Shown here piece after piece: positions 1-7,947 of a stretch of DNA of 64,000 nt. Positions within the stretch are counted from its first letter, which is position 1. Every line of letters begins with the position of its first letter. Origin of the DNA: Roseomonas gilardii (GTDB lineage: Bacteria; Pseudomonadota; Alphaproteobacteria; Acetobacterales; Acetobacteraceae); the NCBI RefSeq assembly GCF_001941945.1, contig NZ_CP015584.1, positions 372,001 to 436,000 on the forward strand, given 5' to 3'. The notes under the pieces were generated by a model. That model had not been told where the DNA came from and made no database searches. It saw only the letters and a list, made by a program, of their open reading frames with translations. The translations under genes were made by a program, and so were the position numbers.

Positions 1-342
1 GGTCGAGAAGATCACCGGCTGAAGCGGGGATGGGTCTGTTCCGTGGGATGCGGGGGGCGGCGAGGCATGCCGCTCCACTCCCGCTGGTCCAACCATGGAA
101 GGACCAGTGTGATGCACCGGAGCGTTCGCGCTCACACGGTTCATATCTCCTACTCCAGACCCATGCTGCCCGTAGCCAGGCTAGGCCAGGGCCGGGCCAG
201 GACGTGTCCGCCACCAACATACATCATTTCGGAAGCGGTTTACATGGTCCGGATAGCCGCCCGTTGCAGGCGACCAGTCTGGCCGGAATGCGGAGCATCA
301 CCGGCGGCGATCCCAGGTGGACTCGCACCAACCAGCCCGGTG
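1..342. other. Intergenic stretch, possible gene tail at left edge
   Basis: No convincing complete gene is seen here. Bases 2-22 read VEKITG and a TGA stop on the plus strand, which could be the last codons of a gene that begins outside the window, but six codons cannot establish that. The rest lies downstream of the minus-strand glycosyltransferase gene. The open frames here are short, proline- and arginine-rich, and look like chance frames of GC-rich DNA. Confidence 0.4.
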
Positions 343-1416
343 TCAGCCGAGCTGGGGGATGGGGACCAGGGCGCTGCGGAGGAGCGACTTGCATCGCGCC
401 CATGACCAGCCCTCCGCATGGCTCCGGCAAACCGCACGGTCCATGGCGAGGGCATCGAGACAGGCAACGCGAAGGTCCTCGTTCATGGCGCCAACGGGAT
501 TCGGCGCACCGCCCAGCACATCCAGGGGGCCCGGGACAGGGAAGGCGGCGACGGGCGTTCCGCTCGCCAGGGCCTCCAGCATCACCAGGCCGAAGGTGTC
601 CGTGCGGGAGGGGAAAACCAGGACATCCGCATCCGCGTAGCAGGCCGCCAGCACCTCTCCGTGCTTCTGACCCAGGAAGTGTGCATCCGGGAAGCGGGCC
701 TGAAGCGCCGCGCGTCGCGGTCCGTCGCCCACTACCACCTTCGAGCCCGGGAGATCGAGGCTCAGGAAAGCCTCGATGTTCTTCTCCACCGCCACCCGGC
801 CGAAGCAGGCGAAGACCGGGCGCTGAAGCCCGGCATAAGGGTCAAGCGAGCCGCCCCGTAGCCCTGGCCGGAAGCGTTCCAGATCCACCCCGCGAGTCCA
901 GAGCCGGAGGTTCGGGAAGCCACGGCCTTCCATCTCCCGCAACAGGGAGGGAGTCGCGGCCAGTGTGCCGGCGGAAGCGGCATGGAAGCGGCGCAGGACG
1001 GCCCAGGACCAGCTTGGCGGCACGCGCGCCCGCAGGTGCAGGTAGTCCGGAAAGCGCGTGTGGAAGGAGGTCGTGAAAGGCCAGCCACGGCGGCGGCAGG
1101 CCGCTCGCATCATCCAGCCCAGCGGTCCTTCCGTGGCGATATGGATGGTCTGCGGCCGGAAGGCTTCCGCCTGGGCCTCCACCGAGGCGCGGGAGAAGCA
1201 GGCGAGCCGGATCTCCGGATAGGAGGGCATGGGCAGGGAGGCGAAACGGTCGGGGCCGAGAACCTCGACCACGTCGCCGTCGCGCCGGAGGAGATCGGCG
1301 ACGGTCCGCAACGTCCGCACGACACCGTTGACCTGCGGTTCCCAGGCATCCGAGACGATCAGGATGCGCGCGGGTGCCGAGGGGAGCTGGCTGGGCGCGC
1401 CGGGCGTCCGCTGCAT
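343..1416 (-). CDS. Family 4 (GT-B fold) glycosyltransferase
   Basis: A 357-residue protein with the GT-B, GT4 layout. The N-terminal domain opens with ILIVSDAWEPQVNGVVRT (about residues 18-35), typical of GT4 acceptor domains. The C-terminal nucleotide-sugar domain has GRVAVEKNIE (206-215), VVGDGP (228-233) and the E-x7-E-like segment around FGLVMLEALASGTPV (275-289). Such enzymes move a hexose from GDP- or UDP-sugar to a lipid or glycan at the inner membrane face; donor and acceptor cannot be read from sequence. It is the last gene of the minus-strand series, about 150 nt after the reductase gene with a small hairpin between them, so it may be transcribed separately. Its relation to aromatic catabolism is unclear. 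Confidence 0.85.
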   Translation of the reverse strand: MQRTPGAPSQLPSAPARILIVSDAWEPQVNGVVRTLRTVADLLRRDGDVVEVLGPDRFASLPMPSYPEIRLACFSRASVEAQAEAFRPQTIHIATEGPLGWMMRAACRRRGWPFTTSFHTRFPDYLHLRARVPPSWSWAVLRRFHAASAGTLAATPSLLREMEGRGFPNLRLWTRGVDLERFRPGLRGGSLDPYAGLQRPVFACFGRVAVEKNIEAFLSLDLPGSKVVVGDGPRRAALQARFPDAHFLGQKHGEVLAACYADADVLVFPSRTDTFGLVMLEALASGTPVAAFPVPGPLDVLGGAPNPVGAMNEDLRVACLDALAMDRAVCRSHAEGWSWARCKSLLRSALVPIPQLG

Positions 1417-1424
1417 CAGGCAGG

Positions 1425-1448
1425 CACCGGCTGCACGATCAGCCGGTG
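1425..1448 (-). terminator. Hairpin between reductase and glycosyltransferase genes
   Basis: Perfect 9-bp inverted repeat CACCGGCTG / CAGCCGGTG with a 6-nt loop, just upstream of the glycosyltransferase start and after the vanB-like stop. No U-run follows, so it is a weak terminator or attenuator candidate. Confidence 0.3.
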
Positions 1449-1563
1449 GCGCCTCGCGAATGTCTGTTGCATCCGATGCCCGGTAGCCCGTTGTGCCGCC
1501 GGTATAGGGTCTGCCCCACCTACCCAGAGTGAAGATTCGTTGAAAGCCGGTGAGCGGGCTGAT

Positions 1564-2583
1564 TCAGGGGCGCAGCATCTGCAGTTCCGGACCGGAACGG
1601 AGCCGTTCGTCGCCACGGAAGGCCGTGTCCACGGTGATGACGCCGCCGACCACACGGGAGACGCAGGCGCAGATCCTGCGGCCTTCCTCGTGCTGATGGT
1701 CGCTGAAGAAGACATCGCGATGATCCACGATGCCATCGGCATCCAGCACGTCCATCGCGCACAGGCCGCATTCGCCACGCCGGCAGTCGGACAGGACCCC
1801 GACGCCGCTGGCCTCCAGCGCCTCCAGCATGCTGCTGTTGGCCGGCACCCGCACCTCCAGGCCCAGGCGAGGAAGCCGGACGGTGAAGGCCTCGGTCGGA
1901 TGGCGGCCGGAGGAACCGAAGGTCTCGAAAACCAGCCGGGCGCGGGGCCTGCCCGCAGCGGCCCATTCGCGCTTCGCCGCCTCCAGCAGACCGATGGGGC
2001 CGCAGATATAGGTCTCGGCCTCGGGTTCGAGGGAGGAGAAGGCCCGGTTCAGGTCGATCCTTCGTCCCTCGGCCTCGCTGAAGATCTCGAGCTGCGCGCC
2101 GAGTTCCGTCTCCAGTTCGCTGAGATAGGCCATCTCGGCACGGGAACGCCCCGCATACAGCATGCGGAAACGCGCGCCACGCCGCCGCAGGGCCGACGCC
2201 ATGCCACGGATCGGCGTGATCCCGATCCCGCCCGCGACCAGCAGATACTCGGGCGCGTCACCGGAGAGCTGGAAGAAGCTGTCTGGCGCCGTGACCTCGA
2301 GACGTGCCCCGACGGGCAGCGACCACATGTAGCGCGAGCCTCCCCTCCCCGGCTCCTCGCGCTTCACGGCGATGCGCCAGCAGCCGTCCCGCGGCTGGTC
2401 GCCCACCAGGGAGTAGCGGCGCAGATCCGTCCTGCCATCGACCATCACCCGCAAGCAGAGATGGCTGCCGGTGGCATAGGGTGTCGCACCGCCCTCGGGC
2501 GCCAGGGTGAACTCGCGAATGCCCGGCGTCAGGTCACGCGTGCCGCGAACCACCGCCGTGATCCATTGTCCGTCGAACCGCAT
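1564..2583 (-). CDS. vanB: VanB/phthalate dioxygenase reductase-type oxidoreductase (FMN/NADH/2Fe-2S)
   Basis: A 339-residue electron-transfer protein of the class IA oxygenase reductase family. The domain order is flavin-binding beta barrel with RRYSL (about 55-59), NAD(P)-binding domain with AGGIGITP (117-124) and YICGP (192-196), then a C-terminal plant-type 2Fe-2S domain with Cys267, Cys272, Cys275 and Cys305. In the family it passes NADH electrons to a Rieske oxygenase. The Rieske subunit gene lies two genes upstream on the same strand, separated by the GntR regulator gene, so the two probably form one two-component demethylase. Vanillate is the best guess for the substrate because the oxygenase looks like VanA; phthalate or another methoxy-aromatic is possible. 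Confidence 0.85.
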   Translation of the reverse strand: MRFDGQWITAVVRGTRDLTPGIREFTLAPEGGATPYATGSHLCLRVMVDGRTDLRRYSLVGDQPRDGCWRIAVKREEPGRGGSRYMWSLPVGARLEVTAPDSFFQLSGDAPEYLLVAGGIGITPIRGMASALRRRGARFRMLYAGRSRAEMAYLSELETELGAQLEIFSEAEGRRIDLNRAFSSLEPEAETYICGPIGLLEAAKREWAAAGRPRARLVFETFGSSGRHPTEAFTVRLPRLGLEVRVPANSSMLEALEASGVGVLSDCRRGECGLCAMDVLDADGIVDHRDVFFSDHQHEEGRRICACVSRVVGGVITVDTAFRGDERLRSGPELQMLRP

Positions 2584-2612
2584 CTTTCTTGTTCCTCCCC
2601 TGCGCCGCGCGC

Positions 2613-3338
2613 TCAGGCCGGCAGGCGGCGCTGGATCAGGGCGCCGCCCTGGACCAGATGAAGCTTGCCCTGGCGCAAGGCCAAAGCGAGGTTGCGATGG
2701 GCGAGGCGGGCGTGCTCGCGCATGATCGCCTCGGCCCGCGCCCCTTCCCGCAGCGAGATCGCCTCGACCACGCTGCGATGCTGTTCCTGAGCCACGGTCA
2801 GGATCACCCGCGCCTCGGGCAGCGCGCCCTGTGCCATGACGAAGCCGCTGGGGGATGCGAAAGGCAGCGCCACCGCCTGCCCAACCTTACGCGCCAGCAC
2901 CGGGCTGTCCGCCAGTTCCAGCAGGAGCTGGTGGAAATGCTCGTTCAGCGTCACGTATTCGGTGAAGTCGATTCCGCCTGTGGAGTCACGTGCCAGGACG
3001 GCATCGATGCCCTCCAGGATGTCGCGCAGATGGGCCAGCCCTTCCGGCGAGGCGCCGCGTTCGGCCGCGAAGCGCGCCGCCAGCCCCTCCAGCGTGCCAC
3101 GGACCTCGATCGCGTCGCGGATCTCCCGTTCGGTAAAGGCCTTCACCATGAAGCCGCCGGAAGGAATGGGCTCCAGCAGTCCTTCCTCCGCCAGCCGCGC
3201 CAGCGCAGCCCGCACCGGCGTGCGCGACGCGCCCAGGCGCTCGGCGACACCGTTCTCCGACAGCCGCTCCCCAGGCGGCATGCTGCCGCTCAGGATCACC
3301 TCCCGCAGCTTCAGCAGGGCCGCGACGCTCTGCGACAT
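2613..3338 (-). CDS. GntR-family (FCD/FadR-type) transcriptional regulator
   Basis: A 241-residue regulator. The N-terminal winged helix (about 1-65) contains GERLSENGVAERLGASRTPV, a typical GntR recognition helix. The C-terminal all-helical FCD ligand domain has metal-site-like residues in EYVTLNEHFHQLLLEL and QEQHRSVVEAI. It lies between the oxygenase and reductase genes: 5 nt after the oxygenase stop and 29 nt before the reductase start. It is therefore likely an autoregulated repressor of the demethylase operon, as VanR is in several bacteria. A TGTATACA palindrome upstream of the oxygenase gene is its most likely operator. Confidence 0.88.
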   Translation of the reverse strand: MSQSVAALLKLREVILSGSMPPGERLSENGVAERLGASRTPVRAALARLAEEGLLEPIPSGGFMVKAFTEREIRDAIEVRGTLEGLAARFAAERGASPEGLAHLRDILEGIDAVLARDSTGGIDFTEYVTLNEHFHQLLLELADSPVLARKVGQAVALPFASPSGFVMAQGALPEARVILTVAQEQHRSVVEAISLREGARAEAIMREHARLAHRNLALALRQGKLHLVQGGALIQRRLPA

Positions 3339-3343
3339 CGTGG

Positions 3344-4408
3344 CTACTCGGCCGCGACCGGCAGGGAAGGTGCGCCACCCGTCTCGGCCTCGATCAGGCG
3401 GTCGATCAGTCGCCGTGCCCAGAGCGCCCCGGCATCGATGTTCAGGTTGTAGAAGACATGGTCCGGATGCTCGTCGATTGCGCGCTGCTGCGCTTCGACG
3501 ATGATCTCGTCTTCCCGGAAGACCTTGGTTATGGCATCGCGGATATCGGTTGTCACGCGCTGCTCGTGGATGCGGTAGTCCCGCACATTGGCCCAGAAAT
3601 AGTGGCAGGTCTTGTCGGTCGCGGGAGTGATCGTGTTGATCACGATCATGCTGACGCCTTCCTTGCGATCCCCCTCCGGCGCGCCGGTCCCGGTCGGAGC
3701 CACGCCCACATCGATGGCCACCGTGCAGGGCGCCTCGAAGCGGATGATCTGCCAGCGGTCCACATTGCCGGGTTTGCCGAGTTGGGCGCGCCAGAAGGGC
3801 GGCGGCTCGATATCGACCATCCAGCGCGTGACCGTCGCCGTCCTTTCGCCATGTGTGACGTCGAAGGGCGCTTCCGCCACCGCATCGTTGCCGATGCTGC
3901 TGCCATGGATATAGGTCTCATGGGTCAGGTCCATGAGATTGTCCACGATCAGGCGGTAGTCGCAGGCGGCGTGGATCACCTTGCCGTCGCCGGCCCAGGC
4001 CGGGTCATGGTTCCAGTGCAGGTCCGGCACCAGCGCCGGATCGGCCAGGGCCGGGTCGCCCGGCCAGATCCAGATGAAGCGATGCTTCTCCACCACGGGG
4101 AAGGACCGCACATTCGCGGAAGGATTGATCGTATCCTGGGACGGCATGAAAGTGCAGCGCCCACGCGCGTTGAAGCGCAGGCCATGATAGGCGCACTGCA
4201 CCTCGTCACCCTTGAGCCTGCCCATGGAGAGCGGGACGAGGCGGTGCCAGCAGGCATCCTCCAGCGCCACGGCGCGATCGTCCTGGGTGCGGTAGAGCAC
4301 GACCTTCTTGTTGCAGATCGTGCGGGCCAGGAGTTCCCGCTTCACTTCCGCATCCCAGGCGGCTGCGTACCAGGCATTCAGGGGAAAGGTCGGGGTCTTG
4401 TTGCCCAT
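3344..4408 (-). CDS. vanA: Rieske 2Fe-2S oxygenase, vanillate O-demethylase VanA-like
   Basis: A 354-residue oxygenase subunit. The Rieske cluster ligands are Cys53-x-His55 and Cys72-x2-His75. The mononuclear iron site is in NLMDLTHETYIHGSSIG, which matches VanA closely. Family members remove the methyl group of vanillate as formaldehyde, giving protocatechuate. The start at 4408 was chosen because GGAGG lies 5-6 nt upstream; an in-frame ATG at 4462 lies beyond the operator palindrome and is less likely. The product would feed the ligAB pathway encoded further along the same strand. One oddity is CWHR in place of the usual CPHR at the first ligand pair, which does not remove a ligand. Confidence 0.82.
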   Translation of the reverse strand: MGNKTPTFPLNAWYAAAWDAEVKRELLARTICNKKVVLYRTQDDRAVALEDACWHRLVPLSMGRLKGDEVQCAYHGLRFNARGRCTFMPSQDTINPSANVRSFPVVEKHRFIWIWPGDPALADPALVPDLHWNHDPAWAGDGKVIHAACDYRLIVDNLMDLTHETYIHGSSIGNDAVAEAPFDVTHGERTATVTRWMVDIEPPPFWRAQLGKPGNVDRWQIIRFEAPCTVAIDVGVAPTGTGAPEGDRKEGVSMIVINTITPATDKTCHYFWANVRDYRIHEQRVTTDIRDAITKVFREDEIIVEAQQRAIDEHPDHVFYNLNIDAGALWARRLIDRLIEAETGGAPSLPVAAE

Positions 4409-4440
4409 GGGGGCCTCCACATGGATCGTTTCCTGGCGCC

Positions 4441-4450
4441 CTGTATACAA
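4441..4450. promoter_or_regulatory. Candidate GntR operator upstream of vanA-like gene
   Basis: CTGTATACAA contains the perfect 8-bp palindrome TGTATACA (4442-4449), 33 nt upstream of the chosen oxygenase start. FCD-type GntR proteins usually bind short palindromes with GT and AC half sites, and the regulator gene is in the same operon. Binding is inferred. Confidence 0.5.
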
Positions 4451-4534
4451 GCTGGATACCAATACGCCAAGTCTTTTGTCTTCTATATCTCCTGACGCGC
4501 GGAACCGATCCGAAGGACGGAGACCCCATGTCCA

Positions 4535-5263
4535 TTACATGGCGGGAAGCACCACCCCCTTCCGGGATACGCCCAGGTAGCGTTCCAGGACCTCCGTTTC
4601 CGAGCGCAGTACGGAACTCGGGGCTGCATGCACGATCCGGCCGCGTTCCAGGATCACTGCCTCGTCCGTGACGCCCAGGATCTTCTGCGCGTGCTGTTCC
4701 ACCAGCAGGGCGGAAAGACCCTCGTCCCGCATGATCCGGCGGAGAGCCGACAGGAGTTCCTCCACGATGATCGGCGCCAAGCCCTCGGTCGGCTCGTCCA
4801 GCAGCAGCAGGCGCGGATTCAGCACGAGCGCCCGTCCCACCGCCAGCATCTGCTGCTCACCGCCGGAAAGCTGGTCCCCCATGTTGCGGCGCCTTTCCTC
4901 CAGCCGGGGGAACATGGCGAAGACCTTGCGCAGATCCCATGGCCCTGGCCGCGCCACAGCGGTCAGGTTCTCCTCGACAGTCAGGGAGCGGAAGATGTTG
5001 CGCTCCTGCGGCACCCAGCCGATGCCCGCCAGGGCCCGACGGTCCGGGGACAGGTTGGTGATGTCCCGCCCGTCAAGATGGACTGTCCCGCCGAAACGGC
5101 GAGTCACCCCGATGATGCTGTTCAGGAGCGTGGTCTTGCCCATGCCGTTGCGTCCCAGCACGGCCATGGAGCGGCCTTCGGCAAGACGCAGCGAGACATC
5201 GTGCAGCACCGCGGCCTGCCCATAGCCCGCCGCGAGATGCTCCACCGCCAGGATGTCAGCCAT
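4535..5263 (-). CDS. livF: Branched-chain amino acid-type ABC transporter, ATP-binding protein LivF
   Basis: A 242-residue ATPase with Walker A GRNGMGKTTL (about 37-46), signature LSGGEQQ and Walker B LLLLDEPTEGLAP. The LDEPTEGLAP form is typical of the LivF subgroup. It works with LivG on the cytoplasmic face of a HAAT-family importer. Its start overlaps the livG stop by 8 nt, so the two are translationally coupled. Because the operon sits inside aromatic catabolic genes, the cargo is more likely an aromatic acid than an amino acid; that is inferred from position only. Confidence 0.92.
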   Translation of the reverse strand: MADILAVEHLAAGYGQAAVLHDVSLRLAEGRSMAVLGRNGMGKTTLLNSIIGVTRRFGGTVHLDGRDITNLSPDRRALAGIGWVPQERNIFRSLTVEENLTAVARPGPWDLRKVFAMFPRLEERRRNMGDQLSGGEQQMLAVGRALVLNPRLLLLDEPTEGLAPIIVEELLSALRRIMRDEGLSALLVEQHAQKILGVTDEAVILERGRIVHAAPSSVLRSETEVLERYLGVSRKGVVLPAM

Positions 5264-6056
5264 GCTCGCCCTCCCCCAGATAAACCTCCCTCACCCGTGG
5301 GTCCGAGGCGACCTCCGCCACGCTGCCCTCCATCAGCACGCCGCCCAGCACTAGGACCGAGATCCGGTCGGCGAAGCGGAAGACCAGATCCATGTCGTGC
5401 TCGATCAGCAGCACGGTGACATCACTGGGCAGTTCCGCGATGCGGTCGAGGATCTCCTCGCGCTCCGCCTCGGGCACCCCGGCCGCCGGCTCGTCCAGCA
5501 ACAGCACACGGGGGCGACAGGCGATGGCCAGGGCGATCTCCAGCAGGCGCTGCTGGCCATAGGGCAGGTTGACCACACGCTCCCCCATCACCCCGGATAG
5601 GCGGAACCGTTCGAGGATGGCCACCGCCTCCTCCACCACGGCCGGGCGGCTGCCCACGGACCGCCACCAGGAGCGGCCGCCATAGAGCCTCTGGGAAATG
5701 GCCAGGCCCGCCGTTTCCAGCACCGTCATGGCGGGGAAGAGCTGGTTGATCTGGAAGGTCCGGGCTAGGCCGCGGCGCACGCGCTGATCGGGGCGCAGTG
5801 CCGTGATGTCCTCGCCATCCAGCAGGATCCGGCCAGAACTTGGGCGAAGCACGCCGGTCAGCAGGTTGATGAGCGTCGTCTTGCCGGCCCCGTTCGGGCC
5901 GATCAGAGCGTGGCGGCTGCCCTGGGCCAGCGAGAGGTTGACGTCCCGCGTCGCGTGCAGCCCACCGAAATGCCTGTTCAGGCCCAGCGTCTGCAGCGCC
6001 GGGCCGGGCCCGGGATCGGGCCTGGGCGGGGAAAGGTCCTGCAGCATCGCACTCAT
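5256..6056 (-). CDS. livG: Branched-chain amino acid-type ABC transporter, ATP-binding protein LivG
   Basis: A 266-residue ATPase with Walker A GPNGAGKTT, the LPYGQQR signature variant seen in LivG proteins, and Walker B LLLDEPAAG. The chain is longer than LivF because of an insert after Walker A (FQINQLFPAMTVLE region), which is normal for LivG. The start overlaps the livM stop as ATGA, and its end overlaps livF by 8 nt. It energises the importer formed with LivH and LivM. Confidence 0.92.
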   Translation of the reverse strand: MSAMLQDLSPPRPDPGPGPALQTLGLNRHFGGLHATRDVNLSLAQGSRHALIGPNGAGKTTLINLLTGVLRPSSGRILLDGEDITALRPDQRVRRGLARTFQINQLFPAMTVLETAGLAISQRLYGGRSWWRSVGSRPAVVEEAVAILERFRLSGVMGERVVNLPYGQQRLLEIALAIACRPRVLLLDEPAAGVPEAEREEILDRIAELPSDVTVLLIEHDMDLVFRFADRISVLVLGGVLMEGSVAEVASDPRVREVYLGEGEHG

Positions 6057-7075
6057 TCGGCCGGCTCCGGGACATGGCTGGCGGCGGCAGGCTTGCGCCG
6101 GCGGAACAGGGCGGGCCAGCCGGCAATCCGGTCCCGGCCGATCAGCACCAGCGCCACCAGCACCAGGCCGATCCAGAACTGCCAGTACTGCGGTGTGATG
6201 CTGGAAAGCACGTCCTGCATCAGCTTGAACAGGACCGCACCGAGCAGCCCACCATAGAGCCAGCCGACGCCACCGATCACCAGCACCAGGAGGATATCGG
6301 CCGAGCGATGGAAGGCGAGCACGTCCAGGGAAACGAACTGCGTGGACTGCGCCAGCAAGGCCCCGGCGATCCCGGCCAGCCCGGCCCCCAACGTATAGGC
6401 CGCCACCAGCCGGGCCCGGACGGGAATGCCGATCGCCCCGGCGCGCAACGGATTTCCCCGGACCGCCCGCAGGGACCAGCCGAAGGGGGAATGCACGATC
6501 CGCCGGACCACCACGAAAGCCAGGAACAGGACGACAAGGCTGTATACAGCCGCTACCTGCCCACTCAGATCGAATTCGAAGAGGCCGAGGAGCGGACCGA
6601 CCTCCATCCCTTGCAGGCCATCAGCTCCGCCCGTGAGCCAACTCAGCCGGTTGGCCAGTTCGTAGAGGACTGAGGCCACGCCGAGGGTGACCATCAGGCG
6701 CGTCAGGTCGCTGCCGCGGAGAACCAGCAGGCTGGTCGCGCCGCCCAGCAGGGTCGCGGCCACCCAGGCCAGCCCGAGGCCCAGGAGCGGGTCGGAAACG
6801 CCCCGCACCGCCGCGATGCCGGCGACATAGGCGCCGAGGCCGAAGAAGGCCGCGTGGCCCAGGGACAGGATGCCCGCATAGCCGAGGATGAGGTCCAGCG
6901 AGAGCGCGAAGAGGGCCGTGACGGCGATCTCCGCGATCAGCAGGTAGCGGTCGGGAAACAGCAGGAAGGCCGCCACGATCGCCGCCCAGGCGAGGTACTC
7001 CCCGGGATGCCAGCGGGACAGGCGCGCGAGTTGGGCAGATGCCTGCTGCGGAAGGTTCATGCCGGGGCCGTTCAT
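6053..7075 (-). CDS. livM: Branched-chain amino acid-type ABC transporter permease LivM
   Basis: A 340-residue inner-membrane permease with about nine to ten hydrophobic helices. It carries family marks LILGYAGILSLGHAAFFGLGAY and the cytoplasmic coupling segment RRIVHSPFGWSLRAVRGNP. The start at 7075 overlaps the livH stop (ATGA); an internal ATG at 7060 is an alternative. It pairs with LivH to form the pore. A 14-bp palindrome with the TGTATACA core lies inside this gene and is described separately. Confidence 0.9.
   Translation of the reverse strand: MNGPGMNLPQQASAQLARLSRWHPGEYLAWAAIVAAFLLFPDRYLLIAEIAVTALFALSLDLILGYAGILSLGHAAFFGLGAYVAGIAAVRGVSDPLLGLGLAWVAATLLGGATSLLVLRGSDLTRLMVTLGVASVLYELANRLSWLTGGADGLQGMEVGPLLGLFEFDLSGQVAAVYSLVVLFLAFVVVRRIVHSPFGWSLRAVRGNPLRAGAIGIPVRARLVAAYTLGAGLAGIAGALLAQSTQFVSLDVLAFHRSADILLVLVIGGVGWLYGGLLGAVLFKLMQDVLSSITPQYWQFWIGLVLVALVLIGRDRIAGWPALFRRRKPAAASHVPEPAE
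6537..6550. promoter_or_regulatory. GGCTGTATACAGCC palindrome inside livM
   Basis: Perfect 14-bp palindrome within the livM coding sequence. Its central CTGTATACA equals nine bases of the candidate operator at 4441-4450. It could be a second, intragenic GntR site or a chance repeat. Nothing else supports a regulatory role. Confidence 0.25.
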
Positions 7076-7932
7076 CGGGTCGCCACCCGGCCGAAGAGGC
7101 CCTGAGGCCGCCAGATCAGCACCGCGATCATCACCGTGTAGATGACGAAGGCGCCGAACTCCGGCACGTAGTACTTGCCGGCGACATCGGCGATCCCCAG
7201 TAGGAGCGAAGCCAGGAAAGCCCCGGAGATCGAACTGGTGCCGCCCACCGTCACCACGATCAGGAAGTAGATCATGAACTTCAGCGGGAAGCTGGGGTCC
7301 AGCCCCAGGATCTCCGCCCCCAGCGCGCCGCCCAGCCCGGCGAGGCCGGAGCCGATGGCGAAGGTCACCGCGAAGATCGCCCCGACATTGATGCCCAGCC
7401 CGCGCGCCACGCGCGGATCGTCCACTGCGGCGCGGAGCCGGCTGCCGAAGCGCGTGCGCGACAGGGCGAGATGCAGGGCCAGCGCGATCACGCCGCAGGT
7501 GGCGATGATCAGCAGCCGGTAGGCCCCCATGCTGATGCCCATGAACTCGAAGCGGGCACGGAGCATGTCGGGGATCGCGATGAACTGCTGCGAGGACCCC
7601 GCCACGTAGTCCACGATGGCCACGGACATGAAGACCAAGCCGATCGAGAACAGGACCTGGTCGAAATGGCTGCGCGCATAGACATGGATGTAGAGCGTCC
7701 GCTCCAGCAATGCTCCCAGCAGGGCGGAGAAGAGGAAGGCCAGCGGCAGGGCGGCCAGGAAAGGCACGCCCCAATGATTCACCAGAACGAGGGCGGCATA
7801 GCCCCCGGCCATGGCAAAGGCGCCATGCGCCAGGTTCACCAAGTTCATCAGGCCCAGTGTCACCGCGAGACCGCAGGCGAGGATGAAAAGGACCATCCCA
7901 TAGGCCACGCCGTCGAACAGAACGGTCAGCAT
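7072..7932 (-). CDS. livH: Branched-chain amino acid-type ABC transporter permease LivH
   Basis: A 286-residue integral membrane protein with about eight helices. LAVTLGLMNLVNLAHGAF near the N-terminus is the usual LivH signature, and the coupling loop includes RTRFGSRLRAAVDDPRVARGLGI. The gene starts 15 nt after the binding-protein stop and ends overlapping livM, so the transporter genes form one transcription unit running from the binding protein to livF. Confidence 0.92.
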   Translation of the reverse strand: MLTVLFDGVAYGMVLFILACGLAVTLGLMNLVNLAHGAFAMAGGYAALVLVNHWGVPFLAALPLAFLFSALLGALLERTLYIHVYARSHFDQVLFSIGLVFMSVAIVDYVAGSSQQFIAIPDMLRARFEFMGISMGAYRLLIIATCGVIALALHLALSRTRFGSRLRAAVDDPRVARGLGINVGAIFAVTFAIGSGLAGLGGALGAEILGLDPSFPLKFMIYFLIVVTVGGTSSISGAFLASLLLGIADVAGKYYVPEFGAFVIYTVMIAVLIWRPQGLFGRVATR

Positions 7933-7947
7933 CGCCGCCCCCTCCCC

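Noticed and set aside
20-22. VEKITG-stop as a real gene end
   Set aside because: Six codons cannot identify a gene. It is mentioned only in the edge region.
1425-1448. Hairpin as a confident rho-independent terminator
   Set aside because: No U-run follows on the relevant strand. It is listed only as a weak candidate.
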